Assembly (NCBI RefSeq): GCF_001598055.1
Contig: NZ_CP014844.1
Span: 186,001-250,000 of the forward strand
Origin: Cupriavidus nantongensis
Lineage (GTDB): Bacteria; Pseudomonadota; Gammaproteobacteria; Burkholderiales; Burkholderiaceae
Direction of reading: 5' to 3'
Length of the DNA stretch: 64,000 bases
This document shows, one piece after another, positions 7,346 to 15,225 of this stretch. Both the position numbers and the translations under genes were made by a program. The notes beneath the pieces are model-generated. The model was not told the origin of the DNA and did no database searches. It saw nothing but the letters and a program-made list of their open reading frames with translations. The first letter of the stretch is position 1. Each line of letters begins with the position of its first letter.

Positions 7346-8251
7346 TCATGTCGTCTCATTGATCGATTGGATGCCGGCAGGCTTCTGCCGCGCATTCATC
7401 CACAACCCTTCGGCCGCATACAAGGCCAGCGACAGCCAGATCAGCGCGTACCCCACCTGCTTCTGCGCCGGGAACGGCTCGTGCCACAGCCACACGCCCA
7501 GCAGCAGTTGCAGGGTCGGGCCGGTGTACTGCAGCAGGCCCAGCAGCGACAGCGGAATGCGCCGCGCGCCGGCGGCAAAGAACAGCAGCGGCACCGCCGT
7601 CACCGGCCCGGCCAGCAACAGCAGCCACTGCGTACCCGGCGCTGCGTGGGTAAAGCTGTCCTGGCCGGTGGCGAACAGCCAGCCCAGCGCCGCCGCGGCG
7701 AGCGGGAACAGCAGCAGCGTTTCCAGCGACAGCCCTTCCAGCGCGCCCAGCGCACCGGTCTTGCGCAGCAGCCCGTAGCCGCCAAAGCTTGCCGCCAGGC
7801 CCAGCGCGATCCACGGCAGCTGCCCCGCCGCCACCGTCAGCCAGGCCACGCCGGCCGCCGCCACCGCGATCGCCAGCCATTGCACCCGGCGCAGGCGCTC
7901 ATGCAGGAACACCACGCCCAGCAGCACGCTGAACAGCGGATTGATGAAATACCCCAGGCTGGCGTCGACCACGCGGTTGGCCGACACCGCCCAGATATAG
8001 AGGAACCAGTTGGCGCACAGCAGCGCCGCGCTGGCGGCAAACGACAGCAACGGGCGCCGGTCCCTGATCACCTGGCCCAGCCACGCCCACTGGCGGCGCC
8101 AGGCCAGGATCAGCCCCAGGAAGACCAGCGACCACACCATCCGGTGCAGCAGGATCTCCGTCGGGGCGATGCCGGGAAGCGACTTGATATAGAGCGGGAG
8201 CAGGCCCCAGATGAGGTACGCCAGCAGGGCGTAGAGAATGCCGAGTTGCAT
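7346..8251 (-). CDS. rarD: RarD-type EamA/DMT membrane transporter
   Basis: Inner-membrane protein of 301 residues with about ten hydrophobic helices forming two EamA repeats. The start MQLGILYALLAYLIWGLLPLY and the following IAPTEILLHRMVWS are typical of RarD (a protein of the drug/metabolite transporter superfamily, named for chloramphenicol sensitivity). The second half ends with GPTLQLLLGVWLWHE. The substrate is unknown. It lies between dinB and the orphan TRAP binding protein, all on the minus strand, with no sign of a shared role. Confidence 0.88.
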   Translation of the reverse strand: MQLGILYALLAYLIWGLLPLYIKSLPGIAPTEILLHRMVWSLVFLGLILAWRRQWAWLGQVIRDRRPLLSFAASAALLCANWFLYIWAVSANRVVDASLGYFINPLFSVLLGVVFLHERLRRVQWLAIAVAAAGVAWLTVAAGQLPWIALGLAASFGGYGLLRKTGALGALEGLSLETLLLFPLAAAALGWLFATGQDSFTHAAPGTQWLLLLAGPVTAVPLLFFAAGARRIPLSLLGLLQYTGPTLQLLLGVWLWHEPFPAQKQVGYALIWLSLALYAAEGLWMNARQKPAGIQSINETT

Positions 8252-8334
8252 AAGGTTTTCCGATCGATGCCGGCGATTCTACCGGGGCCGCGCCATCCCC
8301 GCCGGCGCGCACCGCGTGCGGCCGCCGCCAACAA

Positions 8335-8368
8335 AAAACCCCATGCTCCCGGAGGACCATGGGGTTTT
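8335..8368 (-). terminator. Rho-independent terminator of the TRAP binding-protein gene
   Basis: An 11-bp perfect stem (AAAACCCCATG paired with CATGGGGTTTT, arms 8335-8345 and 8358-8368) is followed, read on the minus strand, by a run of T. It sits 34 bases after the stop of the TRAP binding-protein gene. Confidence 0.85.
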
Positions 8369-8401
8369 GCGGCGGGCCCGGCTGCCCGGGCGCCAAGCGG
8401 C

Positions 8402-9538
8402 TTACAGCTTGCGCGCGAAGCTGAACTGGGCGTAGCCCTGCTCGGCCACGTTGAACCAGGCCGCCTGGTTGTTGCGGAACACGCGCCAGTCGTCGTAGAT
8501 CTTCTTGAACGACGGGTTCTTCGCGGTTTCGTCGGCGTAGGACTCCTGGGTCGCCTTGAAGCAGGCCTCCATGATCTCCCTGGAGAACGGACGCAGCTTG
8601 ACGCCGTTTTCCAGCAGACGCGCCAGCGCCTGCGGGTTGACCGTGTCGTACTTGGCCATCATATTGGTGTGCGCCTCGATGGTGGCGGTTTCCAGCGCGC
8701 GCTTGTACAGCGCCGGCAGCTTCTCGAACTCGCTGGCCGAGGCGTAGAACGACAGCTGCGCGCTGCCTTCCCACCAGCCCGGGTAGTAGTAGAACGGCGC
8801 TACCTTGTAGAAGCCCAGCTTCTCGTCATCGTACGGACCCACCCACTCGGCCGCGTCGATGGTGCCCTTCTCCAGCGCGGGGTAGATGTCGCCGCCGGCA
8901 ATCTGCTGCGGCACCACGCCCAGGCGCGACAGCACCACGCCGGCAAACCCGGCGATGCGGTACTTCAGGCCCTGCAGGTCGGCCACGGTCTTGATTTCCT
9001 TGCGGAACCAGCCGCCCATCTGCGCGTTGGTGTTGCCGCCCAGGAAGTTGACGACGTTGTATTCCTTGAAGAACTCGCGCATCAGCTTCATGCCGTTGCC
9101 CTGCATCATCCAGGCGTTCTGCTGGCGTGCGGTCAGGCCGAACGGGATGGTGGTGTCGAAGCACAGCGTCGGGTTCTTGCCGAAATAGTAGTAGCCGGCG
9201 GTGTGGCCGATCTGCACGGTGTTGTTCTGCACCGCGTCCAGCACCTGCAGGCCCGGCACGATTTCACCGGCGGCAAAGACCTTGATGTTGAACTTGCCGT
9301 CGGTCAGTTCCTTGACGCGGGCCGACAGCAGCTCGGCACCGCCGTAGATGGTGTCGAGCGACTTGGGAAAGCTCGAGGCCAGGCGCCATTCCACGGCCGG
9401 GTTGCTGCCCACTACGGCCGGCGCGGCCGGACCGCTGGCGGCGACCGGCGCTGCCTTCTCTTCACCCTTGCCGCACGCGGCCAGTGCCCCGGTGGCAGCC
9501 ACGGCCGACGCTTTCAACAGAAAGGAACGACGTTCCAT
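8402..9538 (-). CDS. TRAP transporter substrate-binding protein, DctP family
   Basis: Periplasmic solute-binding protein of 378 residues for a tripartite ATP-independent transporter. The N-terminus has a twin-arginine-like start (MERRSFLLKASAVAATGALA) running into AACGK, a lipobox Cys. The binding domain shows VEWRLASSFPKSLDTIYGGA, GLKYRIAGFAGVVLSRLGV and GTIDAAEWVGPYDDEKLGFY, hallmarks of the DctP fold, including the Arg of the conserved ligand carboxylate contact. ATG 9538 is used because it begins the signal peptide. No DctQ or DctM membrane gene is nearby, so it is an orphan that must use a permease encoded elsewhere. The ligand is likely an organic acid (2-oxo or lactate type), but this is not proven. 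Confidence 0.9.
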   Translation of the reverse strand: MERRSFLLKASAVAATGALAACGKGEEKAAPVAASGPAAPAVVGSNPAVEWRLASSFPKSLDTIYGGAELLSARVKELTDGKFNIKVFAAGEIVPGLQVLDAVQNNTVQIGHTAGYYYFGKNPTLCFDTTIPFGLTARQQNAWMMQGNGMKLMREFFKEYNVVNFLGGNTNAQMGGWFRKEIKTVADLQGLKYRIAGFAGVVLSRLGVVPQQIAGGDIYPALEKGTIDAAEWVGPYDDEKLGFYKVAPFYYYPGWWEGSAQLSFYASASEFEKLPALYKRALETATIEAHTNMMAKYDTVNPQALARLLENGVKLRPFSREIMEACFKATQESYADETAKNPSFKKIYDDWRVFRNNQAAWFNVAEQGYAQFSFARKL

Positions 9539-10038
9539 CTCCACTTCTCCTCTTATAGATATTGATTCGGATGCGGGCGCCGGCCTGCATGAGGCCGCGC
9601 GCCAGACCGTGACGCACCGGCCGCCGGGGTACGGCGGCCTGCGCAGCGCAGTGCCTGTGGCGAACGGGCACGGCGGCGTGCCCTGCAGGCCGGACGCTGG
9701 AACCGCGCCCACGGCCGAGGGCTGTCTTACCCGAAAGACAAGCCAGCCGATTATAGCGGTGGCCCTTTCGGCACGGGGCCCCGCGCAAGTGCGGGTTTTC
9801 GCTAGTCGATTGCGTCATTTCCGCTGTTTTTCGTATTGTGAGACGCCGCACGGTGTGATGGATTTTGTAACCCGGCTTGCGGTCAAATGGTCTCGGCTGA
9901 TAAAAAACAGTCCCGCCTCCGGAGCCCTGCCTGCCGGATATCGTCGTTGCCCGCTGAATTGCCCCGTTGCCGTACCAATTGGCTGCTTTTTCTCGTCGAC
10001 TCTCCCTGAAGCCGCGCGGCGCTTGCGCAGGCCGTCGC
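9539..10038. other. Intergenic region between divergent genes
   Basis: About 430-500 bases, depending on the start of the plus-strand lipoprotein gene. It must hold promoters for both the TRAP binding-protein gene and the lipoprotein gene. A possible sigma-70 site is TTGCGG, 17 bases, ATAAAA (near 9880-9908). No operator, RNA or repeat is recognised. Confidence 0.4.
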
Positions 10039-11706
10039 GTGCCGCTGCGCCGCGTCGGCTTTGCCGTGCTGGCCGCCTGGGGTCTGGCGGCATGCGCGCA
10101 GACCGGCGCTCCGCTGACAGGCGCTGACGAATCCGCGGCAGCCTTGCAGCCGCCGCGCATCGCGCCGCGGCCAGCGGTGCCGGCAACGGTCACTGCGTCC
10201 GCGGCGGCGCCAGCCCCAGCGGTGGCAGCGGCGACCATCGAAACAGCGCAAGCGCAAGCGCAAGCGCAAGCGCCCGCGCCGGCCACCACCGACGATCCGC
10301 TCGCCGCGCTGATCGCCGGCGAAGCGGCGCCCGCGGCAAGCGTCACCGTACCCGCTTCGGCGGACACCAGCGTCGCCGCGGCCCCGGCACCGGTCGATCC
10401 CGACTTCGTCGGCCCACCCGAACCCCCGGCCCCGCCGCCACCGCCGCTGGTGCTGTTCCCGCCCAGGCTTGGCGAGTTCCAGGCCGAGACGTCCCCTGCC
10501 CCGGCTCAAGGCGCGGCGGACGCCGGCACCCCGTCGGACGCGCCGCCGGTATTGCATTCCCAGCTGCCCGCCGATGACCCGGCGGGCGAATCCGTGTGGC
10601 GCCTGAGCTACAGCGGCCGCGCCGCGGTCGAGGATCGCCCGTCGACCATGCGCGCCTGCCCCGGCGGCGCGCTGTCCACCGGCATCGGCAGCGGGCTGGC
10701 GTGCCGCAGCGCGGGCGAGGTCCGGATCCGGGAGTCGGTGCTGGACCTCGACGGCGGCGCCCAGGTGATGCTGATCGCGCAGGCGCGCGGCACCGACGCC
10801 ACCACCGTCAACGGCCGCCCGGCGGCGATCGATCCTTATGCGCTGGTGCCGCAGTTCTATACGGCGGTGAGCGGGCTGGCGGTGCTGGACGGCGCCACCA
10901 TGTGGGCCGGCCGGCGCGACAACGCGCCGTTCCTGATGTCGTCCGGCCTGCTGCCGCCCAATTCGACGGCGATGCGCTTCGGCGTCGACAACGCCAAGCT
11001 GATCGGCGATATCGGCCTGAGCTACCAGTACACCGCGCGCGCCGACCAGAACGGCCAGAACCTGCCCAGCTACCACTCGCTGCGCACCGCGCCGATCCCC
11101 ACCAATGAACAGGGTTCGGTCCAGCTCGGCTTCACGCGGGTGGAAGCCCAGCCGCTGGTGGAGGATCCGGGCGGGGCATGGTGGGCGTCGGCGCTGCACG
11201 AGCAAAAGGGCGTGCTGTTCGGCACCAACCGGCTCGGGGTGCAGTTCGGCTCGGGTTCGCGCAACGCCATGACCGGCTATACCGGCATGGGACCGTCGCT
11301 GTCGCGCACGCGCGTGGCCGACTCGATCGAATGGAAGAGCCGCTGGGGGCTGAGCGGTGCGGTCGAGCAGAGCCTGCAGTTCGACCGTTCGCCGGTCGGC
11401 ACGCTGCAGTGGACCACCACGCGCCTGCGTCCCGCGTACGTGGCCAGCAGCCAGTTCCGGCTGAACTTCGAGGTCTCGCACGACCAGATCTCGTCCGGCT
11501 TCGGCGTCAGCGGCCAGCGCACCGCGCTGACGGTGGCGCCGACGCTGACGCTGGGCAAGTCGGCCGGCAATGCCAACCTGCGCGCCTTCTACACCTACAG
11601 CCGCGCCAGCGATGTGGATGGAATCGGCTACACCGCGCCGGCCGACGCGTGGGCGTCGCAGCCGAGCGGCTCGATCTTCGGCGTGCAGCTCAATCGGCGC
11701 TGGTAG
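10039..11706 (+). CDS. Unrecognised lipoprotein with a barrel-like C-terminal domain
   Basis: I do not recognise the family. Starting at GTG 10039 gives 555 residues with a lipoprotein signal (PLRRVGFAVLAAWGLAAC); a TTG at 9967 would add 24 residues. Next comes a low-complexity Ala/Gln/Pro region with a QA tandem from a GCGCAA hexamer repeat (10246-10273) and a proline block (PEPPAPPPPPLVLFPP). From about residue 180 the sequence turns into alternating beta-strand-like segments (SGLAVLDGATMWAGRRDN, TALTVAPTLTLGKS) and ends in Trp (NRRW). That suggests an outer-membrane barrel or porin-like domain. A lipid anchor on a barrel would be unusual. The stop overlaps the convergent aquaporin gene by 17 bases. 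Confidence 0.6.
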   Translation: MPLRRVGFAVLAAWGLAACAQTGAPLTGADESAAALQPPRIAPRPAVPATVTASAAAPAPAVAAATIETAQAQAQAQAPAPATTDDPLAALIAGEAAPAASVTVPASADTSVAAAPAPVDPDFVGPPEPPAPPPPPLVLFPPRLGEFQAETSPAPAQGAADAGTPSDAPPVLHSQLPADDPAGESVWRLSYSGRAAVEDRPSTMRACPGGALSTGIGSGLACRSAGEVRIRESVLDLDGGAQVMLIAQARGTDATTVNGRPAAIDPYALVPQFYTAVSGLAVLDGATMWAGRRDNAPFLMSSGLLPPNSTAMRFGVDNAKLIGDIGLSYQYTARADQNGQNLPSYHSLRTAPIPTNEQGSVQLGFTRVEAQPLVEDPGGAWWASALHEQKGVLFGTNRLGVQFGSGSRNAMTGYTGMGPSLSRTRVADSIEWKSRWGLSGAVEQSLQFDRSPVGTLQWTTTRLRPAYVASSQFRLNFEVSHDQISSGFGVSGQRTALTVAPTLTLGKSAGNANLRAFYTYSRASDVDGIGYTAPADAWASQPSGSIFGVQLNRRW

Positions 11707-12430
11707 TTGCGGTGGTAGTTGCGCTGGTGGTTGCGCCGCTCAGGGTCCTGACCGGCGCCGGTGCCACCGCGGCGGGTTTGCGCAACAGCCAGTGGAACAG
11801 CAGCGTGGCCGCCAGCCCGCCGCCGATCTGTGCCAGCACGAAGCCCGGCACATCCTGCGGCCGGATCCCGGTGAAGGTATCGGTCAGCGCGCAGGCCAGC
11901 GTCAGCGCGGGATTGGCGAACGAGGTCGACGACGTGAACCAGTAGCCCGCGGTGATATAGCCGGCCACCACGAACGGCACCAGCTGCGGGCGGCTGCGCA
12001 GCGTGCCGATGCCCACGCCGACCAGGCCGAAGGTGGCCACGAACTCGCTCCACCACATCGACGCGCCGGTGCGACTCTGCGCCGACCACGCCAGTGCCGG
12101 CTCACCGAACATGGCATGCGCCGCGAGCACGCCGCAGACGCCGCCCGCCAGCTGCACCAGCACATAGCGCAGCGCATCGCGCGGCGCCAGCGCGCCCTGC
12201 ACCAGCGCCGACAGGCTCACCACCGGGTTGAAATGCCCGCCCGAGACCGGACCCAGCGACACCAGCAACGCCACCAGCCCGGCGCCGGTGGCGAGCGAGT
12301 TCGCCAGCAGCGCGAGCGCGGTATCGCCGGCAGCCAGGCGCTCGGCACGAATGCCCGAGCCGACCACGATCGCCACCAGCAGCGCCGTGCCAAGTCCTTC
12401 CGCCACCAGGCGGCGTGCCAGCGTACTCAT
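11690..12430 (-). CDS. Aquaporin / MIP-family channel
   Basis: Inner-membrane channel of 246 residues with six predicted helices. Both pore half-helix motifs are present: GGHFNPVVSL (NPV, a variant of NPA) and SFANPALTLA (NPA). The start at ATG 12430 (MSTLARRLVAEGLGTALLVA) matches the family's first helix; longer upstream open reading is ignored. The C-terminal 30 residues are Ala/Thr-rich (TTSATTTATTSAD) and probably cytoplasmic. Family members carry water, glycerol, arsenite or other small neutral solutes; no ars genes are adjacent, so the substrate is open. It is convergent with, and overlaps, the lipoprotein gene. Confidence 0.88.
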   Translation of the reverse strand: MSTLARRLVAEGLGTALLVAIVVGSGIRAERLAAGDTALALLANSLATGAGLVALLVSLGPVSGGHFNPVVSLSALVQGALAPRDALRYVLVQLAGGVCGVLAAHAMFGEPALAWSAQSRTGASMWWSEFVATFGLVGVGIGTLRSRPQLVPFVVAGYITAGYWFTSSTSFANPALTLACALTDTFTGIRPQDVPGFVLAQIGGGLAATLLFHWLLRKPAAVAPAPVRTLSGATTSATTTATTSAD

Positions 12431-12738
12431 CGCTGCGCTGGGCCGGCGCAGCGGCGCGAAGCATGGGCGCGAGCAAGGCACGCCCGTGGACTCGTACCAG
12501 GACCGGTGGTGGAAACGATGGGGACAGCGCGCAGCAGCAAGATAGACAACGTCGCCTGAGACGACGCCTCGAACGGTGGCAGGTCGTTGCCCTGGGCAGG
12601 GCAACGCCGCGGCGCAGCGGCTGCGCGCGCGGTCGCGACAGTGTTCCGCCGCGGCCAGGGCGCGTCAATGCGCGCCGGCGATGTTGTGTGCTGACGCCGG
12701 GTTTCGAATCGCGCCGCTCAGAACAAAATCAGCGTCAT
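12431..12738. other. Intergenic stretch, no feature seen
   Basis: About 308 bases upstream of the aquaporin gene and downstream of the coiled-coil protein gene. It presumably carries the aquaporin promoter. No hairpin, repeat, RNA or short gene stands out. Confidence 0.4.
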
Positions 12739-13230
12739 TCAGCGCAACAGGAACGCAATATCCTCGACCACGATATTCGCCACCGGGATACCCTTGCGGC
12801 GCTGGAACAGGATGTGCTGCTGCACGCGGCTGCGCTGTTCGGCAAACACGGCCGGATCGATCGGCGTGCCGATGCGCATGTAGTGCTGCACCAGCAGCTT
12901 GTAGGCGCGATGGCGCACCTGCATGGAGTCGGTCTCGGCGCGCAGCCGCCTGATTTCGGCGGGGCTGCGGTCGATGGCCTGGTGCAGCTCTTCCACCGTG
13001 CGCGCGTGCAGCTCGCGGTAGACATCGCGCTCGGCTTCCATCTGATGCAGCTCGTCGCGCAGCGCACGGATCTTGTTCTGCAGCTTCAGCGTCTGCGACA
13101 CCGCCTGCTGCATCCGCCCCGCCGCCCCCAGCGCCTGGCTGGCCGCCGCCACGGTGCTCTTCCACAAGCCACGCTCGCCGGCCGCGGTCTGCGGCGGCCA
13201 GTGCTTGTCCGTCCCGATCAGTGTGTCCAT
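12739..13230 (-). CDS. Hypothetical coiled-coil protein
   Basis: A 163-residue protein I do not recognise. After a short N-terminal region (MDTLIGTDKHW), residues about 30-100 are rich in Leu, Glu, Lys and Arg with heptad character (LKLQNKIRALRDELHQMEAERD), predicting a coiled coil. The C-terminal third has RAYKLLVQHYMRIGTPIDPA and ends KGIPVANIVVEDIAFLLR. No signal peptide or membrane helix is seen, so it is probably cytoplasmic. ATG 13230 is preferred to 13290 because the extra upstream residues are unstructured. Its neighbours, an aquaporin and a toxin-antitoxin pair, give no hint of role. Confidence 0.65.
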   Translation of the reverse strand: MDTLIGTDKHWPPQTAAGERGLWKSTVAAASQALGAAGRMQQAVSQTLKLQNKIRALRDELHQMEAERDVYRELHARTVEELHQAIDRSPAEIRRLRAETDSMQVRHRAYKLLVQHYMRIGTPIDPAVFAEQRSRVQQHILFQRRKGIPVANIVVEDIAFLLR

Positions 13231-13431
13231 CCAACCCCCGGTAAGAAAGTATCGGCCCCGGGCCGGGGTATCCGCGTTATGGCTGCGCATTGCGATGCGG
13301 CTTGGCCGGCCTGGCCCGCCCCGCCTGGCGGCGGTGCGTCAGGGCATCCTAGAGAGACATGGATCGGCTGCCAAGTAGAAGATTTTTACTTCTGGATTGG
13401 GTGTTGCGCGCCGGGCAAAACGACGGCCGCA

Positions 13432-13782
13432 TCAGCGGCTTGGCAGCATGCGGTGCGACTTGGCATAGGCACGCAGCACATCGTTGATGCGCGTCTGCCA
13501 GCCATCGCCAGTGGCCTTGAAAGCCTCGACCACATCGCGGTCGCAACGCATGTTCAGCGTCACCTTGCGTTGGCCTTCCGGCAGCGCCGGACGTCCGCGG
13601 GGCCGCAGCAGCGCCTGCGCTGCCTTGTCGCCGACCAGCCGGGGCAGTACTTCACGCGCCGGACGCAGGCGCGCCAGCTCGGCATCGGTAAGCGGCGGGT
13701 TGTCCCGATCGGCCTGCGCTGCGCGGGTCAGGGCCTTGTCTTCGGCGTCAGTCGGGATATGGATTCTGCGTTTCGTTGACAT
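13432..13782 (-). CDS. brnA: BrnA-family antitoxin
   Basis: A 116-residue antitoxin of the type II BrnT/BrnA class. The N-terminal half is acidic and flexible; the C-terminal half carries RPALPEGQRKVTLNMRCDRDVVEAFKATGDGWQ, the ribbon-helix-helix DNA-binding region typical of BrnA. It is expected to bind and neutralise BrnT and to repress their shared promoter. Its start overlaps the end of the toxin gene by 35 bases, so the two are co-translated with the toxin first, the usual order for this family. Confidence 0.88.
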   Translation of the reverse strand: MSTKRRIHIPTDAEDKALTRAAQADRDNPPLTDAELARLRPAREVLPRLVGDKAAQALLRPRGRPALPEGQRKVTLNMRCDRDVVEAFKATGDGWQTRINDVLRAYAKSHRMLPSR

Positions 13783-14038
13783 ACTTCAATACCTCGCGGC
13801 GATTGGCTTTGCGCAAGCTGATCACGCGCATCGTCTCGCCTCGCATCGTGTAGACCATCACAAACACACGGGTGCCGATCAGCCCGGTCGCGATCACCCG
13901 CCCTTCACCGTATGCAAACCGCAGGTCGTCGCGTATCAGCGCACCGTCCATCTCGAACGCTTCGGCCAATGCGAGCGGTACCCCGTGCTTGATCTGGTTG
14001 GCGAGATCCTTGACCGGATCAAACACGAGCGGCATCAA
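13748..14038 (-). CDS. brnT: BrnT-family ribonuclease toxin
   Basis: A 96-residue toxin with a RelE-like fold that cleaves RNA. It shows the family pattern: a start near FDPVKDLANQIKHGVPLALA, then EGRVIATGLIGTRVFVMVYTMRGETMRVISLRKANRREVLKY with the conserved Arg-Ile-Ile/Val-Ser-x-Arg-x-Ala strand. An ATG three bases further in (14035) is equally possible. An AT-rich stretch just upstream (about 14036-14060, with TATACAAT on the minus strand) is a plausible promoter and BrnA operator. The pair lies beside tRNA-Phe, a common insertion site, but no att duplication was found. Confidence 0.88.
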   Translation of the reverse strand: MMPLVFDPVKDLANQIKHGVPLALAEAFEMDGALIRDDLRFAYGEGRVIATGLIGTRVFVMVYTMRGETMRVISLRKANRREVLKYVNETQNPYPD

Positions 14039-14290
14039 TTTATTGTATAGACGTTAAATAGGCGGGACAAGGAGTATTTGCCAATACGAAAATTCCCTGT
14101 CGGCTGCAGCCGGCAAGGGTTTCCTGCTGACGAGAGCGTCACGATGTGCGGGCACGCGCAAGGCAACCTTGACTTCGGTCAGCCGTGTCTAGCGGTTCGG
14201 AGAAATGCGATGTGGGTGGGATGCAGATGTGTCGCCGGGCGGCGCGGAAGGCCTGGCACGGCTCACGAGAGAGTGAGCCGCCCCAATGCA

Positions 14291-14319
14291 AAAAGCCCGG
14301 CTGCAAGAGCCGGGCTTTT
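14291..14319. terminator. Terminator downstream of tRNA-Phe
   Basis: A 12-bp perfect stem (AAAAGCCCGGCT with AGCCGGGCTTTT, arms 14291-14302 and 14308-14319) with a 5-base loop. It ends the minus-strand tRNA transcript and would work in both directions. Confidence 0.88.
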
Positions 14320-14326
14320 CGTGTTC

Positions 14327-14402
14327 TGGTGGCCTGGGACGGAATCGAACCGCCGACACAAGGATTTTCAATCCTCTGCTCTACCGACTGAGCTACCGGG
14401 CC
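14327..14402 (-). tRNA. tRNA-Phe (anticodon GAA)
   Basis: Read on the minus strand, 76 bases begin GGCCCGGTAGCTCAG, carry the anticodon loop TTGAAAA, the T loop TTCGATT and an encoded CCA end. The D, anticodon and T stems form normally. The acceptor stem pairs 6 of 7 positions; position 5 to 68 is C against A, where a G would be expected. A strong terminator follows 8 bases after the 3' end. Confidence 0.96.
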
Positions 14403-14462
14403 AAAGAAGCGAAACTATAACGGGTCTTTCAGGACCAGTCAAGCGTCATGTAGGCCACTGCG

Positions 14463-15173
14463 TCAGTGTTCGGCCGGCTCAGGCTTGTTGCGGCCCAGCT
14501 CCACGCCGAGCTGCTTGAGCTTGCGGTACAGGTGGGTGCGCTCCAGCCCGGTCTTCTCGGCGACGCGGGTCATGCTGCCGTGTTCGCGCAGCAGGTGGTA
14601 CTCGAAATAGGCGCGCTCGAACAGGTCGCGCGCTTCGCGCAGCGGCATGTCGAACGAGAACTGCATCTCGGCTTCGGGCACGCGCGCCGGGTTGCCGTTG
14701 GGTGCGGCTTCGGCGATGGCCTCGGGCGCGGTGGCGGCCGTGCCGGGTTCCGCTGTCGGCACAGTGGCGGGTGCGGCGGCGGCCGTGGCGGTGCTGCGCG
14801 GGCGTTCGATGCCGCGGGCCAGGCCCTGTTCCACCGCGGACAGCAGCTTCTGCAGCGCGATCGGCTTTTCCAGGAAATTGAGCGCGCCGATCTTGGTGGC
14901 CTCGACCGCGGTATCGATGGTGGCGTGGCCCGACATCATGATCACGGGCATGGTCAGCTGTCCCTGCGCGGACCACTCCTTGAGCAGCGTGACGCCATCG
15001 GTATCGGGCATCCAGATATCGAGCAGCACCAGATCGGGCGTGCCCGCCGCACGGTAATCGCGCGCCTGTTGCGCGTTTTCCGCGAGTTCGACCACATGGC
15101 CTTCGTCGCTGAGGATCTCCGAGAGCAGCTCCCGGATTCCCATTTCGTCATCGACTACGAGGATGGTTGCCAT
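14463..15173 (-). CDS. ntrX: NtrX-like response regulator lacking the AAA+ domain
   Basis: A 236-residue regulator paired with the NtrY-like kinase upstream. The receiver (about 1-120) has ILVVDDEMGIREL, the phospho-acceptor Asp in LVLLDIWMPDTDG and the Lys in FLEKPI. An Ala/Pro-rich linker (about 130-175) follows, then a Fis-type helix-turn-helix (MTRVAEKTGLERTHLYRKLKQLGV). The sigma-54-interacting AAA+ domain of alphaproteobacterial NtrX is absent. This short form is usual in betaproteobacteria, so it is not a truncation. It is expected to respond to redox or nitrogen status. It closes a minus-strand run rsmB-DUF4390-ntrY-ntrX. Confidence 0.9.
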   Translation of the reverse strand: MATILVVDDEMGIRELLSEILSDEGHVVELAENAQQARDYRAAGTPDLVLLDIWMPDTDGVTLLKEWSAQGQLTMPVIMMSGHATIDTAVEATKIGALNFLEKPIALQKLLSAVEQGLARGIERPRSTATAAAAPATVPTAEPGTAATAPEAIAEAAPNGNPARVPEAEMQFSFDMPLREARDLFERAYFEYHLLREHGSMTRVAEKTGLERTHLYRKLKQLGVELGRNKPEPAEH

Positions 15174-15225
15174 ACTTCCCCTCTTAACCCCACCGCAGCG
15201 TTCCGGGACCGGACGCCAATGTTGA

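Noticed and set aside
7235-9565. Very long open reading (776 codons) antisense to rarD and the TRAP binding-protein gene
   Set aside because: High-GC antisense shadow rich in Arg, Gln and His with no family motif; the opposite strand encodes clear proteins.
13748-14402. Integrated element with att sites at tRNA-Phe
   Set aside because: No duplicated tRNA 3' end and no integrase in the flank; only a small toxin-antitoxin pair.
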